Part shown: piece by piece, positions 52,001-64,000 of the stretch
How the letters are laid out: each line of letters opens with the position of its first letter
Numbering within the stretch: the stretch's first letter is position 1
Assembly: GCA_016946835.1 (NCBI GenBank)
Contig: JACVTC010000013.1
Span: forward strand, 17,501-81,500
DNA from: Neocallimastix lanati (nom. inval.)
Lineage: Eukaryota > Neocallimastigomycota > Neocallimastigomycetes > Neocallimastigales > Neocallimastigaceae
Direction: 5' to 3'
DNA length: 64,000 bases
Made by a program: the position numbers and the translations under genes
Notes under the pieces: generated by a model
The model's input: only the letters and a program-made list of their open reading frames with translations
Databases searched by the model: none
What the model was told of the DNA's origin: nothing

Positions 52001-52308
52001 AGAAAACCAATTAAAAAAATGCATTTATCCAATATTATTAAAGCAACATTTTAGTAGAAAATTTTTTAATTTTTATATATTAGTTAATATGTATATATTA
52101 TTAATTGAACTATCAAAGCTATATCATTTATATATAACGATTATACATATACTGATATATAAGAACATTAAGGCTATATCGTTAATTAATATATTAGCTA
52201 AACTATTTATTAAATATATTGAGCTAAACTGTAGATATATAGGAAAAATTTTCTACTTAAAAGTTGCTTTAATAATATTAGATAAATGCACTTTTTAATT
52301 GGTTTTCT
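52001..52308. mobile_element. Terminal-inverted-repeat (MITE-like) element, copy A
   Basis: The left arm 52001-52063 and right arm 52246-52308 are near-perfect reverse complements of about 63 bp. The outer end is AGAAAACCAATTAAAAA, and the arms share a TAATATTATTAAAGCAAC-like box. The roughly 180-bp interior contains a 69-codon open frame, but it runs into the right arm. All three differences from copy C change the residue, so it is unlikely to be a protein. No transposase is present. Target duplications are not clear. Confidence 0.65.
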
Positions 52309-55300
52309 ATTATTTTTTTAAAGTCTTTTATTATTATTAATTTCTTTAATATATTATTAATATATTAATATTATAATAATAATAAATAAAAGTTTAATTT
52401 TTTTATTTAAATATAATATATTTTAAACATTTAAAATAATACATTACTATAAATAAAAAATATATGAAAAAAGTTTAAATTAATAAATTAAATGGTTTAA
52501 TTTATTTACTGTAAAATTAAATATATTAAATTATATTTATACTATATATATCATTTAAATTTTAATATAAATCACTAATTAAAATTAATATATTATATAT
52601 AGTTATTTTTAAAAATAATTTTTGATAAATTTACAATATTGACAGATTTTTCTGCAAAATTAATTTATAAAGCTTAAATAAACTTTTTTTTTTTAAATAA
52701 ACTTTTTTTTATCATAAACATTTTTTAATGTTAAAATATAATTTGATAAATTAAAATTTCCAAAAATGTAATAATTTTAATTTTAATTAATTTTTAATTT
52801 TTAAATTTATTTTTATTTAAACCTTATTTTTATATATTTTCTTTTAATTTTTTTTTAGGTAAAAAAGTTTAAATTATATTATTCTTCTTACATTAAGTAA
52901 GAAGGAGGATTAATATTTTTTTTTGGTTATTTTATTTAATAATTATAAAAAAGTGAATTATAAATAGTAATATGAAAATTTTGATATAAAATGTTTTTAT
53001 TCTCTTTTATTTGATATAATTTTTATAAAAAAAATTTTTTTAAATTTTTTTCCTCAAATTGTGGTAAAAATAAAAAGTTATTCAATATGATTAAAATAAT
53101 AAAAAAATTTTTTTTTATTTTTTGTATTAAAAGTGTATACATTTATGTACAAATTAAAAAATTTTGTTATTTATATTTTTTAAATTATTATAAATATACA
53201 TAAAATTTTTATTAATTTATTATTTATTCATTCATTAGCTTATATTTATATTTAATTTATTTAATTATTTAATGATTTATTCATTTACAATTTAAATATA
53301 CTTATATATAAAATATATTTTAAAAAAAAAAAATATAGATATATCTATCTATATTTCCTATATATCACTACTATAATATATCTATTTTTTATTAATATAA
53401 TAATTTTATATATATATTTGTATTTTATTTTTTTTTTATTTTTATATTTACAATCTCTTTTAAAGCTAATTTTTATATTAATAATAAGTATATATTTTTT
53501 TTTACAAATATCACAACTAAAAAACATTTTTTTTATTTTAAAAATTCTCTTCCTCCCTTTGAATAAATCTTAGAAAAAGAAATAGAATAAATTAGTAATC
53601 AAAAGTAAATAAAATTTGTCATAAATAACTCTATAAATATAAATCGTATAAATCGATTTATTTAATTATAAATTAATCTCTTTTATAATAGTTTAATTAA
53701 AGAATTTATTAGATAAATAGTAGTTTTATACATTTAATTTCCATATCAAAGTATTCTTTATTAATAATTTATTAAATTATTTAATTAATACATTTATAAA
53801 AAATAGTTTATTTATTTATTTATTTTATAATATATTAATATATATATACATTAAATTAATCATAAATATTTATTTAAACTATTCGTATTCATTTATTTTT
53901 AAATGAAAAATAAGTTTACCTATTTAATTAAAACCATAATTTTTTTTTTATGAAACATATTTCATAAATTAAGATTAGCATGTATTTAATACGCTTAAAA
54001 TCAGTGAAAACTATAAAATATTATATATTAAAAAAATAATAATTTTTTCTTTTACTATTTCATTTATAGCTTTCTAATACTAGTTAAGTAAAGAAAATAA
54101 TACTTATTTAAAATTTATAAATTGTTAATAACAATTAATTATAATAAAATTAATTTTACAGTACTTTTATTATTTATTATTTTTATTTTGTGAAAAGCTT
54201 TTAACTAATGTATTTTTATATAATTGTATGTTGTATTATCTAATACATTCTATTATTACTACAAAAATTATAATACAAATTCAATTCTTTATATCAATAA
54301 AAAGAATAATAATTATATATTATTAATTATATAAAATTATTATATAATAGTTTATTATATAATTAATAATATAATTAATTATATAATAATAGTAATAGTT
54401 TATTTCTTATTTAAATAAAGTTTAATATTCCATTCTTCTGTTTTATTATTACAAAAGAGTGCATTTTAATTAATTAAATAAAAAAATTTTTTTTTATATT
54501 TAATTTCTATTTTGTTCAATATTTAAAATACTTTTTATGGAAAGTCTTTCATTCTATTTATACAATAATTATACATAGAATAAATTTTATATTATAATAA
54601 GTTATAATAATACAAATAATAATATATTACAAAAATAATAATAATAAATAATAATAATACTATGGTTACAAATAATAATATTATTTACAGTATTAATAAT
54701 ATATATTAAAAAGTTTTACTAAAAGAGATGTCATAAATTAAATAATAAAATTCTTTTTTTGTTTTAAAGTAGGTTTTAATTTTAACTGCTACAATTGGAA
54801 GTTTAGTCATTCATAAATACTCTAATAATTATTATATTAAATAGTATTATAATTATTATTATATATTATTTCTATTATTAAATAATATTTTATATTAATA
54901 ATGCATATAATATTAATTAATAAATAGATTATAATATTAAATATAATAATAATAATAGAAAAGAAAAAAAGAAATGTATGTAATAAAACTTAAAATGATT
55001 ATTTTTATTAATTTCTAATCATCATATTTATTTATTTTTTATAATAATAATAATATTAACTTTTAATTATAAATATAATTCATCTATAGATATATTAATA
55101 TTATATATAGTAAAAATAAAATTTAAAATATTATATTAATATTATTACATAATTATTATTTATTTATTTATTTATTTATATATATATAATATTATAGTAA
55201 AAATAAGATTTAAAGCATTATATTAATATAATATATAGTAAAAATAAGATTTAAAGTAATGTATGTATTCTACATTTAATATTTAATTATTGAATATTTA

Positions 55301-55804
55301 AGTATATAAATTTATTGTCCATTATTCATTTCAATATAAAAAAGAATTATAAATATTATTATTATGTTAAATAATATTTAGTTTGTTACGAATATTATTA
55401 TATAATTATTATTTATTAATTCATTTAGTTATATAATACAGACTTATTTTTTTAGCAATAAAAAGAAGCTTTTACTTATTTATAATAGACTTTTTTTATT
55501 AGTTTTTCTTTCTATTTAATATTATTTTACTAACAGTTTGTTTCTAACTTATAAAGTTTATTTAAATATGAATAGTATACTATTCATATTTATTATTACT
55601 TTATCTATTATATATTTTATGTTTATTTTCATGTATTAATATAATAATTATTTATAGTAATTATATATATTTATTTTATCTCCGCTTTATCTGTTTAATA
55701 TTTAATATATATAATATAATAAGTATTTTATATATATAAAATATATATTTTTATATTTAATCATAATATTTTATTAGTACTTTAGTAATTAAAATAATAA
55801 AAAG

Positions 55805-55849
<45 letters not shown>

Positions 55850-57685
55850 TAAATTTTTATGAATCTAAATTTTAATTTTTTATTAATTACGTAATAATTT
55901 TAAAAAATTTTGAAATTTTTTTTATCAAAGAGAGACATTAAAAAAAATTTTTTTTATATTTTAAATTTTATGAAATTTTACTAAAGAGAGCAAATTTCCT
56001 CTTTTTTTTTTTTTATTTTTTTTTTTATTTTTTTTTTATTTTTTTTATTAAATATTTTTTACTATTATAATAATTAATGTAGTTCAATACATTACATATA
56101 TTAATGTAATAAAAATAATCATAATAAAAAAAGATAATAAAAATAAAAAAAATAATAAAATAATAATAAAATAATAATAATAAAAAAGTATTAATAATTA
56201 ATAATATTTGGAATTTTAATAAAGAACTAATATGTATATATATGTTTTATGTCAATTTTTATTAATGTATTATTCTTGATAATTTATTATTTAATTTTTT
56301 ATTATTTATTATTTGATAATTATAAAATACATGTAATATTTAATGAATAATATCTAATATTTATAGTATTATTTATATTTTATTATTGTCATTAATCAAA
56401 ACATTTATATGTATTTATTATTTGTTATTTATTTACTTATATATGAGTTATTATTTAATTATTATAAATAATTTCTAATTTTATTTATTTATTTATTATT
56501 TATAATATACTTTTTATTATTTATTATTACTTTTCATTTATTAATAATTATTAATATCATTATTTAATATTTTATTATTATTTAATACTATTATTATTTA
56601 ATACTATTATTATTTATTACTGTATTATTATTTAATACTATTATTATATATTACTATTATTATTTAATACTATTATTATTTATTATTATTATTTAATTCT
56701 ATGATTATTTATTACTGTATTATTATTTAATACTATGATTATTTATTATTTATTTTTATATTATTTATTATTATTTTTATTATTTATCAGTCATTATTAA
56801 TATATTTATTTATCATTATATTTATTGTAAAACGGATTATTTATTATTTATTAGTATATTATTTTTTATTATATTATTTATTATAATTATTATTTATTAT
56901 TTATTATTATTATTATATAAATAAATAAATAATAAATAATAAAAAATAAATATTATATAATAAATAAATAAATAAATAAATAATAAATAATATATAATTA
57001 AAAAATAAATAATATTATAAAAATAATATACTAATATATAATGAATAACACATAATAAATAACACATTTTCAATAAATATAATAAGTATTAAATATTAAT
57101 AGTATTAAATAATAATACAATAATAAATAAAAAATAATACATTTTAATTAATAAATAATAAATAATAAATAATTAAATAATAAATAATATATTATAAATA
57201 ATAACTAATAAATATAAAATATTTAAAAATTAATCCATAATTTTGAAATAATTAAAGCTTAAAATATTTATTTGACATATACAAAAAAATTAAAAAAAAA
57301 AAATATTAAAAGTTTTATTCTATAATGAAAAAAAAATTTTTCAAGTATAAATAGAATGATTTTTTCTTATTTTTCTTTTTTTTTTTTTTTTTATTTATTA
57401 TTTTATTATTGAATATGAAATAATAAAATTATTATATAAAAGTTTATATAATAGTTTTATTATTAAAAAATAGTAGCAGCAGCATAGATTTGCAGTAGCA
57501 TATTTATGTGGCAGCATTAAAAAATAATTTTTTAAGGATAATAAGATAAAAAAATGATGAATTCATTTTTATTATATTTATTATTTAAAAAATAATAATA
57601 AATATTAAATATAAAAACGAATTCTGATTTTTTATTTTTATAAAATTATAAAAATAACTTTGTTTTTTTTTTATTTTATAATTTC

Positions 57686-57757
57686 TAATTCCGTAGGGTT
57701 ATTAATTGCAATGATATTTTTTTTGAAATCATTGTGATTAACAACCCTACCGAATTA
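57686..57757. repeat. Conserved hairpin 1, unit B
   Basis: Arms 57686-57715 and 57728-57757 match at about 26 of 30 positions, better than in unit A. The right arm retains AACCCTACCGAATTA, complementary to the left TAATTCCGTAGGGTT. Confidence 0.8.
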
Positions 57758-57836
57758 GTAATTAACAGTTAAAAGTAAAAATTTTAATTTTTTATTTTTT
57801 TGTAATTTTTTCTTTTTGAATAAAAAAATTATGTTG

Positions 57837-57931
57837 AAATTAAAAATACATTATTTAATTATAAATTAATGAATACATGAATTTTATATTTTTATTCATT
57901 AATTTATGAATAATCGATGTATTTTTAATTT
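57837..57931. repeat. Conserved hairpin 2, unit B
   Basis: The same 39-bp arms as in unit A (57837-57875 and 57893-57931). The loop sequence differs between copies while the arms are kept. Confidence 0.8.
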
Positions 57932-58364
57932 CATTATAATATTTTTTTATAAAAATGACAAAATTAGATTATAATAATAAACATACTAATTGAATTTATA
58001 AAATTTAAATATAAAATATGATATATAAATAAAAAAAAAATTGGAGAGAATATACTCTTATTCATATAATAATTTATTATTTTTTTTTAAAATAATATTT
58101 TACCAATTTAAAATCTTCATTGTCCATTCTTTTTATTTCTATTGAACACCTCCATAACACCTTTTGATTTTTTTTATTATATGCTCCATTTTAATGAGGA
58201 ATGCCATTATAAAATGAATATTATTATTTATATATTCTATATATTATATAATATATATAATCATCATATAATTATTATATTATAAATATATTATATATAT
58301 AATAATTTTATACTTAATTATAAAAGTAAAATTAAAAACGAAAAATTAAAATAAAAAAACTAAA

Positions 58365-58436
58365 AAATTTTCTACTAAAAATTTTCTTGAATATTAGTTA
58401 AATGCGCTTTTTAATTGGTTTTCTATTATTTTTTTA
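58365..58436. mobile_element. Remnant of the terminal-inverted-repeat element, copy B
   Basis: Only the right-arm end (AATGCGCTTTTTAATTGG, followed by TTTTCTATTATT) and an adjoining TTTTCTACTAAAA piece remain. The left arm and interior are missing, consistent with internal deletion or imperfect excision. Confidence 0.6.
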
Positions 58437-60907
58437 AAGTCTTTTATTAATATTAAATCTTTAATTTCTTTAATATATTATTAATATATTAATATTATAA
58501 TAATAATAAATAAAAGTTTAATTTTTTTATTTAAATATAATAAATTTTAAACATTTAAAATAATACAATAAAAAATAAATGAAAAAAGTTTAAATTAATA
58601 AATTAAATGATTTAATTTATTTACCGTAAAATTAAATATATTAAAATATATTTATACTATATATATTATTTTAATTTTAATATAAATCCTTAATTAAAAT
58701 TAATATATTATATTTAGTTATTTTTAAAAATAATTTTTTGATATAAATTTACCATGTTGACAGATTTTTCCGCAAATTTAATTTATAAAGCTTAAATAAA
58801 CTTTTTTTTTTTATCATAAACATTTTTTAATGTTAAAATAAAATTTGATAAATTAAAATTACCAAAAAATATAATAATTTAATTTTAATTAATTTTAATT
58901 TTTAATTCTATTTTTATTTTAACCTTATTTTATATGTTCCTAAAAATTTTTTTTTAAGTAAAAAAGTTTAAAGTATATTATTCTTCTTATAAATAATTAA
59001 TTTTAATTCTAATATATTATTATTATTTAAATTATATATTAATTTAAGTTACATCTTTTATTTATTAATTTTTTTTTTTATAAGAAATAAATAAAAATTA
59101 AATAAACTTTAAAGTCTCTGCTATAAAAGGTCAAATTAAAGTTAAAATTTTTAATTTTTAAAATTAATTAAAATAGAAATAGAAATTTACTATACCCATT
59201 AAGTAAAAAGGAGGATTAATATTTTTTCTTAATTATTTTATTGAATAATTATAAAAAAAAAAAAGTGCATTACAAGTAGTAATATGAAAAATTTGATATA
59301 AAAAGTGTTTATTCTCTTTTATTTGGTACAATTTTTATAAAAAAAAATTTTTTTAAATTTTTTTCCTTAAATTGTGGTAAAAATAAAAAGTTATTCATTA
59401 TGATTAAAATGATAAAAAATTTTTTTTTTATTTTTTGTATTAAAAATGTATACATTTATGTACAAATTAAAAAATTTTGTTATTTATATATATTTTATTT
59501 TTTTTTATTTTTATATTTACAATCTCTTTTAAAGCTAATTTTTATATTAATAATAAGTATATTTTTTTTTACATCTATCGCAACTAAAAAACATTTTTTT
59601 TATTTTAAAAATTCTCCTCCTCCCTTTGAATAAATCTTAGAAAAAGAAATAGAATAAATTAGTAATCAAAAGTAAATAAAATTTGTAATATTTATTTAAT
59701 TATAAATTAATCTCTTTTATAATAGTTTAATTAAAGAATTTATTAGATAAATAGTAATTTTATACATTTAATTTCCATATCAAAGTATTCTTTATTAATA
59801 ATTTATTAAATTATTTAATTAATACATGTATAAAAAATAGTTTATTTATTTATTTATTTTATAATATATATATACATTAAATTAATCATAAATATTTATT
59901 TAAACTATTTGTATTCATTTATTTTTAAATGAAAAAAAATTCCCATAGTATTAATTTTATTTGCTGAAAATAAATTTACCTATTTAATTAAAGCCATAAT
60001 TTTTTTTTATTGAAACATATTTCATAATTTAATTAAAACAATATTTTTTTTTTTTTGAAACATATTTCATAAATTAAGATTAACATGTATTTAATACGCT
60101 TAAAATCAGTGAAAGCAATAAAATATTATATATTTAAAAAAATAATAATTTCTTCTTTTGCTATTTCATTTATAGCTTTCTTATACTAGTTAAGTAAAGA
60201 AAATAATACTTATTTAAAATTTATTAATTGTAAATAGTAATTAACCATAATAAAATTAATTTTACCATACTTTTATTATTTATTATTTTTATTTTGTGAA
60301 CAGTTTTTAAATAATGTATTTTAATATTTGTATGTTGTATTAACTATTACATTCTATTATTCAAAAATTATAATAAAAATTCAGTTCTTTATATCAATAA
60401 AAATAATAATAATTATATATTATTAATAATAAATAATATAATTAATAATATAATTAATTATATAATAATAGTAATAGTTCATTTCTTATTTAAATAAACT
60501 TTAATATTTCTTTCTTCTGTTTTATTGTTTCATCATTTACAAAAGAGTGCATTTTAATTTAATTAAAATTTTTTTTTTATATTTAATTTCTATATTGTTC
60601 AATATTTAAAATACTTTTTATGGAAAGTCTTTCATTCTATTTATATAATAATAATGCATAGAATAAATTTTATATTATAATAAGTTGTAATACTAGATAA
60701 TAATATTAATAATAATAGTAATAATATTTATAATATTAATAATATATAATTGAAAATTTTATTAAAAGTGATGTCATAACTCAAAACATCACTTAAATTA
60801 AATAATAAAATTTTTTTTCGTTTTAAAGAAGGTTTTAATTTTAATTGCTATAATTGGAAGTTTGGTCATTCATAAATACTCTAATAATTATTATCAGAAA
60901 ATTTTAT

Positions 60908-60947
<40 letters not shown>

Positions 60948-61018
60948 TAATAATAAAAATACTATTTAATATATTAATGCATATAAAATTAATTAATAAA
61001 TAGATTATAATATTAAAT

Positions 61019-61049
<31 letters not shown>

Positions 61050-62765
61050 TAGAAAAGAAAAAAAGAAATGTATGTAATAAAACTTAAAATGACTATTTTT
61101 ATTAATTTTTAAATATAATATTTATTTTGTCTTTATAATAATATTTATATATAATAATATATAATTCATATATAGATATATTAATATTATATATAGTATA
61201 AGATTTAAAGTATTATATTAATATTATATATAGTAAAAATAAGATTTAAAGTAATGTATGTATTCTACATTTAATATTTAATTATGGAATATTAAAGTAT
61301 AATAATTTATTGTCCATTATTCATTATTATAAAAGAATTATAAATTTTATTATTATGTTAAATATTATATAGTTTGTTATGAATATTATTATATATATAT
61401 TATTTACTAATTCATTTAGTTATATAATATTGAATTATTTTTTTAGCAATAAAAAGAAGCTTTTACTTATTTAGAATCGACTTTTTCTTTTAGTTTTTCT
61501 TTCTATTTAATATTATTTTACTAATAGTTTGTTTCTAACTTATAAAGTTTATTTAAATATGAGTAGTATAATATTCATATTTATTATTACTTTATCTATC
61601 ATATATTTTATGTTTATTTTCATATATCAATATAATAATTATTACTAATAGTAATTATATATGTACAGTTTTTATCTCCGCTTTATCTGTTTAATATTTA
61701 TTATACATAATATAATAAGTATTTTATATATATATAATATATTTATTTATATATTTAATTATAATATTTTATTTATACTTTAATAATTAAAATAATAAAA
61801 AGGATTTAAAAAAAAAAATAAAAAAAAAAGATAAATTTTTATGAATCTAAATTTTAATGATTTCATTTAATTTTTTATGTTAACATCTAATAATAAAAAT
61901 TAAATTTTTTTTTATTAATTACGTAATAATTTTAAAAAATTTTGAAATTTTTTTATCAAAGAGAGACATTAAAAAAAAATTTTTTTAATATTTTAAATTT
62001 TATGAAATTTTACTAAAGAGAGCAAATTTCCTCTCTTTTTTTTTTTTTTTTTTTTTATTTTTTTTTATTTTTTTTTATATTTTTTTTATTAAATATATTT
62101 TATTATGATATTTAAAAATAATTAATGAAATTCAATACATTACATATATTTAAAGTAATAAAAATAATAAAAATTAAAATAGTAATAATTCTATATATAT
62201 GTTTTATGAAAATTTTATTTACGTATTATTATTGATATTTTATTATTTATTATTTTTTATTTAATAATTATAATATATATGTAATATTTAATGAATAATA
62301 TCTAATATTTATAGTATTATTTATATTTTATTATTGTCATTAATCAAAACATTTAAATTTATTTATTATTTGTTATTTATTTTCTTATTTATGAGTTATT
62401 ATTTAATTATTATAAATAATTTCTAATTTTATTTACTTATTTATTATTTATAATATACTTTTTATTATTTATTATTTATTACTTTTTAATTATTAATTAT
62501 TATTATTAAATTAATAATTATTAATATCATTATTTAATATTTTATTATTATTTAATACTATTATTATTTATTACTATATTATTATTTAATACTATGATTA
62601 TTTATTATTTATTTTATTATTATTTATTATTATTATTTTAATTATTTATCAGTCATTATTAATACATTTATTTATTATATTTCTTGTATAATATATTATT
62701 TATTATGTATTATTCATTATTTATTGTTACATTATTTTTTGTTATTATTTATTTATTTAATTTAT

Positions 62766-63392
62766 TATGCCGTACCTATATGGCAGTTAAACATACATCC
62801 ATTTAATATATGGGGAAGACCTAAGTCTTCAGTCTATATAAAAAAAATAAAAAAAAAAATTTATTTATTATATATTATCTAATTGTTTAATATTTAATAT
62901 TTAATTATGTACTATTTATTTTTTATTATATAATAATTTGTTATTTATTATTTATTATTATTATTATATAATTGATAAATAATAAATAATATCCAACTCT
63001 TTACCAGTACAACTATCATTGTTTATTATTTATTATCATGCATTACAATTTCCTATCAATACACCATTCAATAATTATTAGTTATTGAAATTGTTGATTC
63101 CATATTCTACTTTTAACACATTCTCTAATAAATTATTTTATTATAGTAAATTTATTAATATCTTTATTTAACGAAATACGTAATTTTTATTAAGATATTT
63201 ATTCCATTGCATGTATTATGTTTATAATATATTTAAAATGTCCATTAATTGGTTTACATAATGATATACAGTAAGAAAAAAAGATTGTATGCAGTTATCT
63301 AGTGAAAAATAGTTAATATTAGCAAAATAATAAAATAATTAAAATTTATTTTATAATATAATATATTTGTATAAATATAAAAAATTATAGTA
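62766..63392. other. Unique segment between repeat units B and C
   Basis: This replaces the first roughly 1.1 kb expected of unit C. It starts with a GC-richer run holding a 6-bp-stem hairpin (GAAGACCTAAGTCTTC at 62815-62830). Around 62990-63200 the sequence is non-repetitive, but no coding or RNA signature was found. Confidence 0.5.
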
Positions 63393-64000
63393 TTAATTTT
63401 AAAGTAATATTTTTTCAATTTAAAATCTTCATTATCCATTCTTTTTATTTCTATTGAACATTCCATAATACCTTTTTATTTTTTTTTAAATATACTTCAT
63501 TTTAATGATGAATGCCATTATAAAATGAATATGATTATTTATATATTTTATATACAATTATAATATATATAATTATCATATAATTATTATGTTATAAATA
63601 TATTATATATATAATAATTTTATATTTAATTAAAAAAGTAAAATTAAAAAAGAAAAATTAAAATGAAAAAACTAAAAAAAAATAATAGAAAACCAATTAA
63701 AAAAATGCATTTATCCAATATTATTAAAGCAACATTTTAGTAGAAAATTTTTTAATTTTTATATATTAGTTAATATGTATATATTATTAATTGAACTATC
63801 AAACCTATATCATTTATATATAACGATTATACATATACTGATATATAAGAACATTAAGGCTATATCGTTAATTAATATATTAGCTAAACTATTTATTAAA
63901 TATATTAAGCTAAACTGTAGATATATAGGAAAAATTTTCTACTTAAAAGTTGCTTTAATAATATTAGATAAATGCGCTTTTTAATTGGTTTTCTATTATT
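63393..64000. repeat. Long tandem repeat unit C, 5' truncated, cut by the window end
   Basis: It is colinear with unit A from about 51710 and closely similar. It includes the ATCTTCATTATCCATTC anchor and the complete inverted-repeat element from about 63674 to the window edge. Confidence 0.9.
63674..64000. mobile_element. Terminal-inverted-repeat (MITE-like) element, copy C, reaching the window end
   Basis: This is the same element as at 52001-52308. Here the arms extend further outward (AATAATAG at the left, CTATTATT at the right), giving about 70-75 bp arms. The right arm ends exactly at the window edge, so the true terminus may lie beyond. Confidence 0.6.

Larger units (their letters stand above)
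50560..56880. repeat. Long tandem repeat unit A (about 6.3 kb)
   Basis: This unit is colinear with unit B across its length. Anchors are the GCAGCA box (51066), hairpin 1 (51301), hairpin 2 (51462), ATCTTCATTGTCCATTC (51740), GGAAAGTCTTTCATTC (54539), TATCTCCGCTTTATCTG (55677), and CTAAAGAGAGCAAATTTCCTC near 55981. No long open frame exists. Relative to B it carries the complete inverted-repeat element at 52001-52308 and extra sequence at about 53175-53395. A 39-base poly-A tract lies at 55809-55847. Confidence 0.9.
56890..62760. repeat. Long tandem repeat unit B (about 5.9 kb)
   Basis: This is a direct copy of unit A with the same anchors: GCAGCA box 57472, hairpin 1 57686, hairpin 2 57837, TTCATTGTCCATTC near 58115, AAATTTCCTC near 62022. 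Differences include loss of most of the inverted-repeat element near 58370, an extra segment of about 210 bp at about 58990-59203, and a partial local duplication (AAACATATTTCATAA twice) at about 60010-60075. The A-to-B offset drifts from about 6,385 to about 6,032 bp because of these indels. Confidence 0.9.

Noticed and set aside
52089-52298. 69-codon frame conserved in repeat units A and C
   Set aside because: It overlaps the inverted-repeat arm, is absent from unit B, and all three differences are non-synonymous.
59400-59633. 77-codon frame rich in Phe/Ile/Tyr in unit B
   Set aside because: The matching place in unit A is interrupted by an insertion and stops. The composition is what AT-rich DNA gives by chance.

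Overview
The window looks like a chromosome segment from an extremely AT-rich eukaryote. Non-coding DNA is almost pure A/T with long homopolymers and microsatellites. Short exons of somewhat higher GC are separated by GT...AG introns. There is no operon layout, no ribosome-binding-site pattern, and I saw no tRNA or rRNA gene. The best fit by inference is an anaerobic gut fungus (Neocallimastigomycota). A dictyostelid or another AT-rich protist is not excluded.

Layout. (1) 949-13462 (+): one large gene that I could reconstruct as 32 exons giving an uninterrupted 1,660-residue frame. It encodes ten tandem MATH/TRAF-like modules, each built from three exons with identical intron phases. The modules come in two alternating types. 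The stop codon lies inside a perfect 52-bp palindrome. (2) 13463-16440: gene-poor AT-rich spacer. (3) About 16550-32175: a roughly 15.6-kb mega-satellite based on a 15-bp motif. Its first kilobase carries a minus-strand open frame of Tyr/Pro pentapeptide repeats. The remainder is a non-coding, partly homogenised satellite with higher-order repeats and a recurrent 13-bp palindrome. (4) 32176-37640: AT-rich spacer with a 40-bp GC-containing hairpin and a duplicated segment of about 0.4 kb. (5) 37651-38310 (+): a frameshifted relic of an endonuclease/exonuclease/phosphatase domain of non-LTR-retrotransposon type. (6) 39092-46719 (-): a second multi-exon gene that I could reconstruct as 22 exons giving 1,080 residues. 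It is low-complexity, Asn/Asp/Ser-rich, has all introns in phase 1, and grew by duplication of two-exon blocks. I do not recognise its family. (7) About 48600-50370: direct repeats flanking a large broken inverted repeat. (8) About 50560-64000: two tandem copies of a roughly 6-kb non-coding unit plus the start of a third. They contain conserved hairpins and a roughly 310-bp terminal-inverted-repeat element that is present in copies A and C and mostly deleted from B.

Nothing ties the two genes functionally. What they share is a mode of evolution: internal duplication of phase-compatible exons with their introns. All exon boundaries were derived by eye from splice signals, reading frame and homology between repeated modules, and no transcript data were available.
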